From Ornithinimicrobium faecis (GTDB taxonomy: Bacteria > Actinomycetota > Actinomycetes > Actinomycetales > Dermatophilaceae), in assembly GCF_023923225.1 (NCBI RefSeq), contig NZ_CP099489.1, positions 1,798,001 to 1,862,000 of the forward strand: a stretch of DNA of 64,000 nt, read 5' to 3'. Below are positions 34,966-45,784 of this stretch, piece after piece. The notes beneath the pieces are model-generated. The model ran no database searches, had not been told where the DNA came from, and saw only the letters and a list, made by a program, of their open reading frames with translations. Made by a program: the position numbers and the translations under genes. Numbering within the stretch: position 1 is the stretch's first letter; every line of letters starts with the position of its first letter.

Positions 34966-35634
34966 TCATTGGAGGACGTAGATGATGAAGAACAGGGCGA
35001 CCCACACGACATCAACGAAGTGCCAGTAGTAGGACACCACGTGGGCGCCGACCTTCTGGGCGTGCGTGTAGCGCTTGGCGGTGAAACTGCGGCCGATGAT
35101 CAGCAGGAAGGCGATCAGGCCACCCGAGACGTGGATGCCGTGGAAGCCGGTGGTGATGTAGAAGACCGAGCCGTAGGGGTCGGAGTTGAGCATGACGCCC
35201 TCGCTGATCAGCGTCGCGTATTCCCAGACCTGGACGGCGACGAAGACCGAGCCGAAGAGGTAGGTCAGGACGAACCACTCGCGCATGCCCCACTTGCGGA
35301 AGTCGAGCAGACCACCGGACCGGGAGACCTTGCCCTCCTCGGCGCGGAACACACCAAACTGGCACCACGCGGAGGAGATGACCAGGATCAGGGTGTTGGT
35401 CAGCGCGAAGGGCACGTTGAGCAGGGCAGTCTTCTCGTCCCACAGCTCGGTGGAGACGGCGCGGATTGTGAAGTACATCGCGAACAGGCCCGCAAAGAAC
35501 ATGATCTCGCTGCCCAGCCACACCATCACGCCGACCTGGGTCATGTTGGGTCGGGTCGCTGGTCCCTGGGTCGCCTCCAGGGGACGCCCTGGTGCGCCTG
35601 ATGTTGCTGCTGTTGTCATCGCCACGCGGGCCAT
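34966..35634 (-). CDS. ctaE: cytochrome c oxidase (aa3) subunit III
   Basis: About 222 residues with five transmembrane helices (for example MVWLGSEIMFFAGLFAMYF) and the conserved YITTGFHGIHVSGGLIAFL segment. First gene of the ctaE-qcrC-A-B operon, 49 bp before qcrC. The start is uncertain: ATG 35634, GTG 35625 or ATG 35619 are in frame, and TAGGCAATAAT upstream could be the -10 of a leaderless transcript. The 212-bp gap to the divergent receiver gene holds both promoters. Confidence 0.96.
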   Translation of the reverse strand: MARVAMTTAATSGAPGRPLEATQGPATRPNMTQVGVMVWLGSEIMFFAGLFAMYFTIRAVSTELWDEKTALLNVPFALTNTLILVISSAWCQFGVFRAEEGKVSRSGGLLDFRKWGMREWFVLTYLFGSVFVAVQVWEYATLISEGVMLNSDPYGSVFYITTGFHGIHVSGGLIAFLLIIGRSFTAKRYTHAQKVGAHVVSYYWHFVDVVWVALFFIIYVLQ

Positions 35635-35833
35635 TATTGCCTACCCGGGGGGCAGAGGGACAGTGACCCTCCGTTCGGGCGTGCCCCGCAGCACCCGAAG
35701 GGTGGTTGTGCCGTATGCGGAGTGGTCCCGCAGGTGCACCGGCCCCACCCTGAGTGGGCGGCTCAGCGCGGGCTTCGAGGGTGCCTCGGGGCACGTCGTG
35801 CCACCGGTTCACGAGGTGGGGCGCAGAGATGGG

Positions 35834-35839
35834 TACGAT
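35834..35839 (+). promoter_or_regulatory. -10 element of a probable leaderless promoter for the receiver-trpD operon
   Basis: TACGAT followed by exactly 7 bases and the ATG at 35847; no Shine-Dalgarno sequence. Confidence 0.5.
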
Positions 35840-35846
35840 TCGACTC

Positions 35847-36257
35847 ATGACCGTCCAGACCGAGGCCAAGTCCGCCGTCACCGGCATCTCCGTCCTGCTC
35901 TACAGCGACGACCGCGCCACGCGCGACGCGGTGCGCATGGGCGTCGGTCGACGCCCGGCCGAGGGTGTGACCGTCGAGTCCTGGCACGAGTGTGCAACCT
36001 CCGACGCCGTCATGTTGGCGCTGAAGGAGGAGAAGTTCGACGTCCTGATCCTGGATGGCGAGGCCCAGCCGTATGGCGGTCTCGGGGTGTGCCGCCAGAT
36101 CAAGAACGAGGTCTTCGACTGTCCGCCGATCATGGTGCTCATCGGTCGCCCCGGCGACGGGTGGCTCGCGGCCTGGTCGCAGGCCGACGCCGTCGTCTCC
36201 CACCCGCTGCGCCCGGCCGAGCTGGCCGAGGGCCTCGCGGGTCTCGTCCGCCCGTGA
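35847..36257 (+). CDS. atypical (degenerate) response-regulator receiver domain protein
   Basis: 136 residues, a stand-alone CheY-like fold. The acidic pair D21/D22 and the acceptor position D70 (LILDGEAQP) are kept, but the switch Ser/Thr after strand 4 is glycine (VLIGRPGD), and the conserved lysine of strand 5 is replaced by His119 (VSHPLRPAEL). Phosphorylation-driven switching is therefore doubtful. It has no output domain and no nearby histidine kinase. Its stop overlaps the trpD start, so the two proteins are co-produced. Function unknown. Confidence 0.8.
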   Translation: MTVQTEAKSAVTGISVLLYSDDRATRDAVRMGVGRRPAEGVTVESWHECATSDAVMLALKEEKFDVLILDGEAQPYGGLGVCRQIKNEVFDCPPIMVLIGRPGDGWLAAWSQADAVVSHPLRPAELAEGLAGLVRP

Positions 36258-37318
36258 GTGAGGAGCCGACCACGACCTGGTCGGACCTGCTGACCACGCT
36301 GTGCTCCGGCGGTGACCTGAGCACGCAGGAGGCTGCCTGGGCGATGGACCGGGTCATGCTCGGTGAGGCCTCTCCCGCGCGGCTGGCTGCCTTCCTGGCC
36401 GCGCTGCGCACCAAGGGCGAGACCGCCGACGAGATGCAGGGCCTGGCGGACATGATGCTCTCGCACGCCCTGCGCTTCGAGGTCACGGGACCCAGCCTGG
36501 ACATCGTCGGCACCGGCGGCGACCGGGCCCACACCGTGAACATCTCCACGATGTCCGCCGTGGTGGCCGCCGGAGCCGGCGTGCCGGTCGTCAAGCACGG
36601 CAACCGCGCCGCCTCGTCATCGTCCGGGTCTGCGGACGTCCTCGAGGCACTCGGGATCCGGCTGGACGCCACGCCCGAGCAGGTCGTGCGGGTCTTCCAC
36701 GAGGTCGGGATCACGTTCTGCTTCGCGCTGACCTTCCACCCCTCCTTCCGGCACTCCGCCGTGGTGCGCAAGGACCTGGGGATCGCGACGGCCTTCAACT
36801 TCCTGGGGCCGCTGACCAACCCGGCGCAGCCGCGCTATGCCGCCGTCGGCGTGGCCGATGCCCGGATGGCGCCGCTGGTGGCCGGGGTCTTCGCCGGCCG
36901 CGGCAAGGACGCGGCCATCTTCCGTGGTGATGACGGTCTGGACGAGCTGACCACCTCCGGCACCTCGCACGTCTGGTGGGTCCACGACGGCACGGTCCGC
37001 GAGTTCACGCTGTCTCCCGAGATGGTCGGTCTGAGCCCTCACCCGGTGTCCGAACTGCGCGGCGCTGACGCCGAGCACAACGCGGGAGTGGCCCGTCGCC
37101 TGTTTGACGGCGAGCAGGGTGCCGCACGGGTGGCGGTGCTGCTCAACGCCGGCACTGCCCTGGCGGTGGCTGCGGCCGACACGGACGCTCAGCACCCGCA
37201 GACCCAGGAAGAGTTCGAGGCCCTCATCGGCTCCGGGGTCGCACGGGCAACGGACTCGATCGATGCTGGGAAGGCCGCGGCGGTCATCGACCGTTGGGTT
37301 GCGGCAACGGGTTCGTAA
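36254..37318 (+). CDS. trpD: anthranilate phosphoribosyltransferase
   Basis: Second step of tryptophan synthesis: joins anthranilate and PRPP. 354 residues with DIVGTGGD (PRPP loop, near residue 80), VNISTMSA, KHGNRAASSSSGSADVLEALG, and the Mg-binding-type GDDGLDELT. The GTG at 36254 overlaps the stop of the receiver gene (GTGA). The position beside ctaE is conserved in actinobacteria, away from other trp genes, and no attenuator is visible here, unlike trpS. Confidence 0.96.
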   Translation: MSEEPTTTWSDLLTTLCSGGDLSTQEAAWAMDRVMLGEASPARLAAFLAALRTKGETADEMQGLADMMLSHALRFEVTGPSLDIVGTGGDRAHTVNISTMSAVVAAGAGVPVVKHGNRAASSSSGSADVLEALGIRLDATPEQVVRVFHEVGITFCFALTFHPSFRHSAVVRKDLGIATAFNFLGPLTNPAQPRYAAVGVADARMAPLVAGVFAGRGKDAAIFRGDDGLDELTTSGTSHVWWVHDGTVREFTLSPEMVGLSPHPVSELRGADAEHNAGVARRLFDGEQGAARVAVLLNAGTALAVAAADTDAQHPQTQEEFEALIGSGVARATDSIDAGKAAAVIDRWVAATGS

Positions 37319-37415
37319 AGATTCGCACTCGTTGCGGCCAGACGCTGGCCATGGTTGGCCCTCAGGTGCGCGCTGAGCTGCTCCCAGGCCCACACGCCGT
37401 GCCACGGTGGACCCT

Positions 37416-38420
37416 GTGAGCACGAGCACGCGGGTCTCGATCGTCGGCGGTGGGATCGCGGGGCTCGCCCTGGCCGCCGCGCTCGACCCGGCACGCTTCG
37501 CGGTCACCATCCACGAGGCTGAGCCCGACCGGGCTGCCTCGGGCAGCGCCCTGACGCTCTGGCCGGCGGCGACCCGAGCACTCCGGCGCATCGGTGCTGG
37601 GGAGGTGGTGGATCGGCATACGGCCTCCGTGGCGGGCGGCACGATCCGGGACCTGCGCACTGGCCGTCGTCTCCTGCCCTCCGCCAGCGCGCGGCTGACG
37701 ATCGTGCCCAGGCCCGAGCTGCTCGCCGCGCTGGAGGCCTGCCTGCCGTCGACCGTTCGTCGCGAGCAGGCGCTGATCAGTGACCCGAGCGCGCTCGACG
37801 CCGACATCGTTGTGGGGGCCGACGGTGTGCGCAGCCGGGTGCGTGCTCTGGTGCGGCGCAGTCGTCCCGAGCGGACGCCCACGGGCTATCTGGCGCTGCG
37901 GGGGCTCTCGGAGCAGCCCCCGGACACTGGCGACGTGGGGGAGTACTGGGGCCGCGGCCGACTCTTCGGGCTGGTGCCGCTGCAGTCCGGTGCCTACTGG
38001 TTCACCACGCACCGCAGCACCCTCGGGCCGGAGCCGATCAACCCACGGGAGGCGCTGGCGGAGGTGCGGGATGTCTTCTCCGGCGTCGCCGCACCGGTGC
38101 AGCAGGTCCTGGCCGGCGCGCGGGCAGAGCGCGTCGTGGTCACCAAGCTCTGGGTGGCGCCCGGCATGGGGCGCTATGCCAGGGGCCGCTATGTGCTGAT
38201 CGGGGACGCCGCGCACGCCATGACACCCAACCTCGGGCGCGGCGCCGGCGACGCGATCATCGACGCCGTCAGCCTGGCCCCTGTCCTGGGGTCACGGTTC
38301 GGCCTGGCGCGCTGGCAGGCCCGCCGGCTGCCGTTTACGCAGGGCGCACGCGTGGCCTCGGGCTGCGTGATGAACCTCGCGCTCAGCGGCCAACCCCAGC
38401 GGATGCTCGGACGCGCCTGA
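37416..38420 (+). CDS. FAD-dependent monooxygenase
   Basis: 334 residues of the PHBH-like flavin monooxygenase class. Rossmann dinucleotide-binding motif VSIVGGGIAGLALAAAL at the N-terminus, the DG motif ADIVVGADGVRSRVR in the middle, and the second FAD motif YVLIGDAAHAMTPNLGRGAG near the C-terminus. Shorter than the usual 390-400 residues, with a reduced C-terminal part. The start may be GTG 37416 (CACGGT 7 bases upstream) or GTG 37407. Substrate unknown; no pathway partners adjacent. Confidence 0.9.
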   Translation: MSTSTRVSIVGGGIAGLALAAALDPARFAVTIHEAEPDRAASGSALTLWPAATRALRRIGAGEVVDRHTASVAGGTIRDLRTGRRLLPSASARLTIVPRPELLAALEACLPSTVRREQALISDPSALDADIVVGADGVRSRVRALVRRSRPERTPTGYLALRGLSEQPPDTGDVGEYWGRGRLFGLVPLQSGAYWFTTHRSTLGPEPINPREALAEVRDVFSGVAAPVQQVLAGARAERVVVTKLWVAPGMGRYARGRYVLIGDAAHAMTPNLGRGAGDAIIDAVSLAPVLGSRFGLARWQARRLPFTQGARVASGCVMNLALSGQPQRMLGRA

Positions 38421-38427
38421 CCCCCGC

Positions 38428-38524
38428 AAAAAGATAAAGGTCTCGCACGCCCACCCGGAAAAAGATAAAGGTCTCGCACGCCCTACCCGCAAGAAGATAG
38501 AGGTCTCGCACGGTCAGGGGCGCG
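38428..38524 (-). repeat. array C: three tandem 31-32-bp repeats of the CGTRCGAGACCTNTAY family
   Basis: The GATA of each unit is at 38433, 38464 and 38496 (spacing 31 and 32). On the minus strand all three read CGTGCGAGACCT followed by TTATC or CTATC, with A/T-rich sequence next to it. The array starts about 10 bp after the monooxygenase stop, in the gap between that gene and the convergent Lrp-like gene. The remaining 38525-38620 shows nothing recognisable. Confidence 0.88.
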
Positions 38525-38620
38525 CTCATCTTGAGGTCGGGCCAGGCCGAGACAGGGACGACCCCGGGGCCAGGCGCGGCGGCCGATGATGTGGTCACAT
38601 CACGCCCCCGGCGCGTGGAG

Positions 38621-38899
38621 TCACTCCAGGCCGATGGAGAAGGCAGCCTCAAGGTCCTCGGAGGAGTAGGTGCGGAACGCGATGTGCGTCTCGGTCTCCT
38701 GCACACCGTCGATCTTGTTGAGGCGGTCGGCAATGACGTCGGCGAAGTCCTCGTGCTTGGACACGCGGGCCACCGCGATCAGATCGACGTTGCCGGTCAC
38801 CGAGTAGACCTCGGAGATCCCCTCGATCTCGGCGATGGCCTGGGCGGCCTCGGGTATGCGGGCTACGTCGGCCTTGATCAACACGATGGCGGAAATCAC
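38621..38899 (-). CDS. stand-alone Lrp/AsnC ligand-binding (RAM) domain protein
   Basis: 92 residues containing only the amino-acid-sensing RAM domain of Lrp/AsnC proteins (SAIVLIKADVARIPEAAQAI at the N-terminus, VYSVTGNVDLIAVARV in the middle); the DNA-binding half is absent. Such single-domain proteins form oligomers that bind small effectors or other proteins. It lies 33 bp downstream of the nuclease gene on the same strand. Same type of neighbour is usual in actinobacteria; the ligand is unknown. Confidence 0.92.
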   Translation of the reverse strand: MISAIVLIKADVARIPEAAQAIAEIEGISEVYSVTGNVDLIAVARVSKHEDFADVIADRLNKIDGVQETETHIAFRTYSSEDLEAAFSIGLE

Positions 38900-38932
38900 A
38901 GCACCACTCTAATGCGGACCGGGCTGCGCCGG

Positions 38933-40702
38933 TCAGCCGCTCGCCCGCAGGGCACCGGGCGGCCGCTCCAGAGGCTTGACCGACGGCGGCTCACCCCACG
39001 GCTCGGAGAACTCGCTCCAGCGGCGCGACATCGGCTCCAACTCGGCGCGGGCACCCCCGGCACCGCCGACGGGGCAGGTCCATTCGCCCTCCATGGTGAC
39101 CAACCGGGTGCCGGGGGTCTCCAGCCACTTCAGCACCAGCTCTGCCTCCTCCGGGTGGGCGGCGGGCGCCGGGGCGGTCGGCTCAGCCACCACCTCGGCC
39201 GTGGCGCGCAGTGCGTCGATGTAGGGCATCGGGTCCGCGCCCCGCGGGGTGATTGTCGTCCCGGCCAGCCGGCCGTAACGAACACAGACGACCTCCCACC
39301 CGCCAGACTCGCGGCGCTGAGCCGCGACGATCTCGGGCGCCTGCGACAGCGGTGCCAGACGTTGCGCCCGTGCAGACGCGCGGACCAGGGCAAGCATCCG
39401 GTCACGCAGCGAGGTGGCGTCCTCGAAGCGCTCCTGCTCGGCCAGGGTGTCCAACCGGGCGCGCAGCGCACTGAGCACGTCCCGACCATCTCCGATCAGG
39501 GCCGTGGCCGCCTGACCGGCGACCTCGGCATACTCCTGGCTTGTCTGCTCACCGATGCAGGGACCGCCGCACCGACCCATCTCGAAGAGCACACAGGCGC
39601 TCTTGCGGGACCGCTCAGACAGGGCCTGCGTGCACTGCCGCAGCGGCACCACCTCGTGGACCGCGGTGACAGCAGCCTCGGCACTCTTGCGGGACCCGAA
39701 CGGGCCGGCATAGTGCGCACCGTCGCCGCGCACCTGACGCACGATCGACAGCCGCGGGAAGGGCTCGACCGTCAACTTGACCCACAGGGCCTTCTCCGGG
39801 TGCCGGGATCGACGGTTGTAGCGCGGTTTGTGCTCGGCGATCAGCCGCAGCTCGCGCACCTGCGCCTCGAGGCGGGTCGCGCACACAATCGGGGTGATCG
39901 ACTCGGCGATGCCCACCATCTCGGCCATCCGCCGTCGGGTCTCCGAGGCCGTGAAATAGGTGCGGGTGCGCCGCCGGATGTCGACGGCTGTGCCGACATA
40001 GAGCGGCTCGCCACGGTGATCCTTGAAGACGTAGACCCCTGGGGCAGAGGGCATCTCGTCGGCCAGGAAGCGCTTGCGGCGCTGCGCCGGGGTCACCCTG
40101 CTGTGATAGCTCTGCAGCTCCTCAAGGGTGTGCACCCCGAGGTTGCCGACCCGCTCGATCAACCCGTGCAGCACGTCCACCGTGGCCCGCGCGTCGTGCA
40201 GGGCCCGGTGATCGGGGGTGGTTGTCGCGCTGAACAGGGCCGCCAGGCTGGACAGCTTGTGGTTGGGTGCCTCGTCGCGGTGCACCAGCTGGCGAGCCAG
40301 TCGCACCGTGTCCAGCACCGCAAACCCCGGCCACCGGTGGCCGGTCTGGGCCGCGGCCGCCTTGAGGAAACCGACGTCGAAGCCAGCGTTGTGGGCGACC
40401 AGGACCGAGCCGCGCGCAAACTCCAGGAAGGCCGGCAGGGCCGACGCGATGCGGGGCGCGTCGGACACCATCGCGTTGGTGATGCCGGTCAGCACCGAGA
40501 TGAAGGCCGGGATCGGCGTGCTCGGGCGCACCAGCGTCTGGAACTCGCCGAGGATCTCACCGCCGCGCACCTTGACGGCGCCGATCTCGGTGATGCCGCA
40601 GTCGGCGGGGGAGCCGCCCGTCGTCTCGAGGTCGACGACCACGAACGTCACATCCGACAGGGCGACCCCCAGGTCGTCGAATGTCTCTTGCACCATCTGC
40701 AT
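38933..40702 (-). CDS. DEDD exonuclease fused to UvrC/Cho-like GIY-YIG nuclease
   Basis: 589 residues. Domain 1 (about 10-185) is a DnaQ-type DEDDh exonuclease: VVVDLETTGG, HNAGFDVGFL, HRALHDARAT. Domain 2 (about 215-300) is GIY-YIG: GVYVFKDHRGEPLYVGTAVDIRRR, followed by the UvrC-like middle region with CVLFEMGRCGGPC and a UVR-like coiled segment (LDTLAEQERFEDATSLRDR). The fused arrangement is known in actinobacteria (Rv2191 type) and probably acts in DNA repair; its role is unproved. Two nuclease activities with different polarity in one chain suggest incision plus trimming (inference). Confidence 0.92.
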   Translation of the reverse strand: MQMVQETFDDLGVALSDVTFVVVDLETTGGSPADCGITEIGAVKVRGGEILGEFQTLVRPSTPIPAFISVLTGITNAMVSDAPRIASALPAFLEFARGSVLVAHNAGFDVGFLKAAAAQTGHRWPGFAVLDTVRLARQLVHRDEAPNHKLSSLAALFSATTTPDHRALHDARATVDVLHGLIERVGNLGVHTLEELQSYHSRVTPAQRRKRFLADEMPSAPGVYVFKDHRGEPLYVGTAVDIRRRTRTYFTASETRRRMAEMVGIAESITPIVCATRLEAQVRELRLIAEHKPRYNRRSRHPEKALWVKLTVEPFPRLSIVRQVRGDGAHYAGPFGSRKSAEAAVTAVHEVVPLRQCTQALSERSRKSACVLFEMGRCGGPCIGEQTSQEYAEVAGQAATALIGDGRDVLSALRARLDTLAEQERFEDATSLRDRMLALVRASARAQRLAPLSQAPEIVAAQRRESGGWEVVCVRYGRLAGTTITPRGADPMPYIDALRATAEVVAEPTAPAPAAHPEEAELVLKWLETPGTRLVTMEGEWTCPVGGAGGARAELEPMSRRWSEFSEPWGEPPSVKPLERPPGALRASG

Positions 40703-40891
40703 GCACCGAACGTATGACCGACCACTGACACAGCGCCGCAGACATCCCGGGCACGGGGGTTCTGACCCCAGAATCGAGCTCGTGGATCCCGGGCGTGTCG
40801 TCGGATCGAGAGCGAGCGTGTGACGCCTGGGACGGGTGGGGCTTATGAGGTTCGGAAGTCACGTGTCGGGGGGTCTGTCAGTCCTCGCCCC

Positions 40892-40897
40892 TAGCGT
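40892..40897 (+). promoter_or_regulatory. -10 element upstream of the CxxC mini-protein
   Basis: TAGCGT lies 39 bp before the ATG at 40937. The predicted leader contains a strong GGAGGTGAG Shine-Dalgarno sequence, so this is a leadered transcript. Confidence 0.4.
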
Positions 40898-40936
40898 TTT
40901 TGCACATCAGGAGAAATCCAGACGGAGGTGAGAGCG

Positions 40937-41209
40937 ATGAGCTTGACCATTGACTGCGAGTCGTGCCCGGTCCGCGGGCGGCACTGCGGCGACTGTTTCG
41001 TGCCGGTGCTGGCCAGGGCGTGGCTGGAGGAGCCGAGACCACGACGTCTCGAGCTCGCGGAGGAGCCACGAGAGCGTGCGGCCACGATGTCGCTGGACTT
41101 TGAGGAGACCGAGGCTGTTGAGGCGTTCGCGCGGGCCGGGCTGATCAGCCGGGTCGAAGCGCACGGCGCACGCGCCCAGAGCACGACGCCCAGCGTGGCG
41201 GTGGGCTGA
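40937..41209 (+). CDS. conserved small protein with paired CxxC motifs
   Basis: 90 residues. The N-terminus carries CESC (Cys7, Cys10) and CGDC (Cys17, Cys20), a four-cysteine knuckle that probably binds zinc or an Fe-S cluster; the rest is helical and acidic, ending AVEAFARAGLISRVE. The type is widespread in actinobacteria but uncharacterised. The ATG at 40937 has GGAGGT 7 nt upstream. Short distance (80 bp) to the lipoprotein gene on the same strand, though that gene appears to have its own promoter. Confidence 0.82.
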   Translation: MSLTIDCESCPVRGRHCGDCFVPVLARAWLEEPRPRRLELAEEPRERAATMSLDFEETEAVEAFARAGLISRVEAHGARAQSTTPSVAVG

Positions 41210-41277
41210 GACGGGCCGTATGCCGAGGTGCACCTCGGCAGCACCGGTGCACCACCCCCTTTCTCACCCGACACCTC

Positions 41278-41283
41278 TAACCT
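41278..41283 (+). promoter_or_regulatory. -10 element of a probable leaderless promoter for the lipoprotein peptidase
   Basis: TAACCT followed by 6 bases and the GTG at 41290; no Shine-Dalgarno sequence. Confidence 0.45.
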
Positions 41284-41289
41284 GACGCG

Positions 41290-42099
41290 GTGAGGACGAC
41301 GAGGGCTCGGGGCCGCGGTGCGGTGCTGGCTGTGCTGTCGGTCCTGGTCCTGGCTGGCTGCGGTGGGGCAGAGATCCAGGTCAGCGGGACCGCGCCGGGC
41401 GAGCGCATCGAGGCCTACGAGGCGATGGCCGGGGTCGCGCTGGGTCAGGTCGAGGATCTCTGGGGTGAGGACGCTGTCGCCCGGCCAGTCGAGGTGGTCC
41501 TGCCCGGCTCGGCCGCGGAGTTCGCCGAGCTGACCGGAGGAGCTCCCGCGAGCCAGGAGGCGCCCGCCGTGACCGTGGGCAGCCTCGACGAGGCGCATGT
41601 CGTCGTCCATCCCGACTCCTGGGACCGGTTGACTCCAGAGGGACGGCAGGCGGTCCTCACGCACGAGGTGACGCACCTGAGCATGCAAGGTGACGGGGGA
41701 GTGCCGGGCTGGCTGGGCGAAGGACTGGCCGAATACACCGCCCACCGGACCTCGGACCTGGCGCCCGCCGCGATCGCCGGGTCAGCCCTGGACCCTGTGC
41801 GGGCTGGCCAGGTGCCGACCGACTGGCCAGACCTGGGGTCTGCACCGGTTGCGCCAGGTCCCGTCGGTGCCGCGGGTGACGGAGCAGACGAGCCGGCGGA
41901 GGGCAGCACGTGGGGCGGCTATGCCCTGGCGTGGCTGGCCTGTCTCTATCTGGCCGACACCTGGTCGGAGGAGCAGCTTGTCGAGCTCTATGAGGTGGTC
42001 GCCGGCGGCAGCACGCTGACGGATGCGGTGCCACAGGTGCTTGGCGTGTCCGAGGCTGAGGCCCTCGCAGGCTGGGGCGAGTGGCTCACCACACTCTGA
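41290..42099 (+). CDS. lipoprotein, gluzincin-type metallopeptidase
   Basis: 269 residues. The signal peptide ends in a lipobox (VLVLAGC), so the mature protein is lipid-anchored outside the membrane. The catalytic domain shows HEVTH (HExxH, near residue 125) and, about 20 residues later, GWLGEGLAEYTAH with the third-ligand Glu, the peptidase MA-like arrangement. Start GTG 41290. The substrate is unknown; it is followed by a large secreted nuclease gene, suggesting a cell-surface/secreted degradative region. Confidence 0.85.
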   Translation: MRTTRARGRGAVLAVLSVLVLAGCGGAEIQVSGTAPGERIEAYEAMAGVALGQVEDLWGEDAVARPVEVVLPGSAAEFAELTGGAPASQEAPAVTVGSLDEAHVVVHPDSWDRLTPEGRQAVLTHEVTHLSMQGDGGVPGWLGEGLAEYTAHRTSDLAPAAIAGSALDPVRAGQVPTDWPDLGSAPVAPGPVGAAGDGADEPAEGSTWGGYALAWLACLYLADTWSEEQLVELYEVVAGGSTLTDAVPQVLGVSEAEALAGWGEWLTTL

Positions 42100-42327
42100 G
42101 CATCCTGATCTTCTGCCCCTGCCACCCGCTGACCGGCACGCGTCCTGGCGGGGTGCGCCTCCGCATACGGCCAGTGGTGTTGGCCGATTGGTTCACCTTC
42201 CCGGCAGATGTCGTTCACAGACTGCTTGGCCGAAAGCCTTCCGCGGCGACCCTGGGCGCTCTAGGCTCAGCGCCACCTCCCGCGCCAGTCGCGGGCTCAC
42301 CCTGTCCCGAACGAAGGTGTTCATCTC

Positions 42328-45597
<3,270 letters not shown>

Positions 45598-45676
45598 GTC
45601 AACACCGCCGCTGGCGGCTCGGACAGGTCAACGCTGACCCAAGACACTGACTGAGCTGCCAGTGGGGTGAGACCGC

Positions 45677-45719
45677 GTGTAGTGACACGACGTGCAGTGA
45701 CACGGCGTGCAGTGACACA
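45677..45719 (+). repeat. three short direct repeats (14-15 bp, GTGCAGTGACAC)
   Basis: GCGTGTAGTGACAC, GACGTGCAGTGACAC and GGCGTGCAGTGACAC follow one another without spacers, immediately before the terminator at 45721. Meaning unknown. Confidence 0.7.
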
Positions 45720-45720
45720 G

Positions 45721-45754
45721 AAGGGGCGCAGGTGACCATCCACCTGCGCCCCTT
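45721..45754. terminator. bidirectional terminator between the nuclease and fadD genes
   Basis: Perfect 14-bp stem AAGGGGCGCAGGTG and its complement around a 6-base loop ACCATC, followed by CATCG. Both flanking genes converge on it. Confidence 0.9.
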
Positions 45755-45784
45755 CATCGTGCTTCCGCCCTCAGCGGGGCCTCG

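Noticed and set aside
2694..38524. Repeat arrays A, B and C as CRISPR arrays
   Set aside because: Units are contiguous with no unique spacers, arrays are only 3-4 units long, and no cas genes are present.
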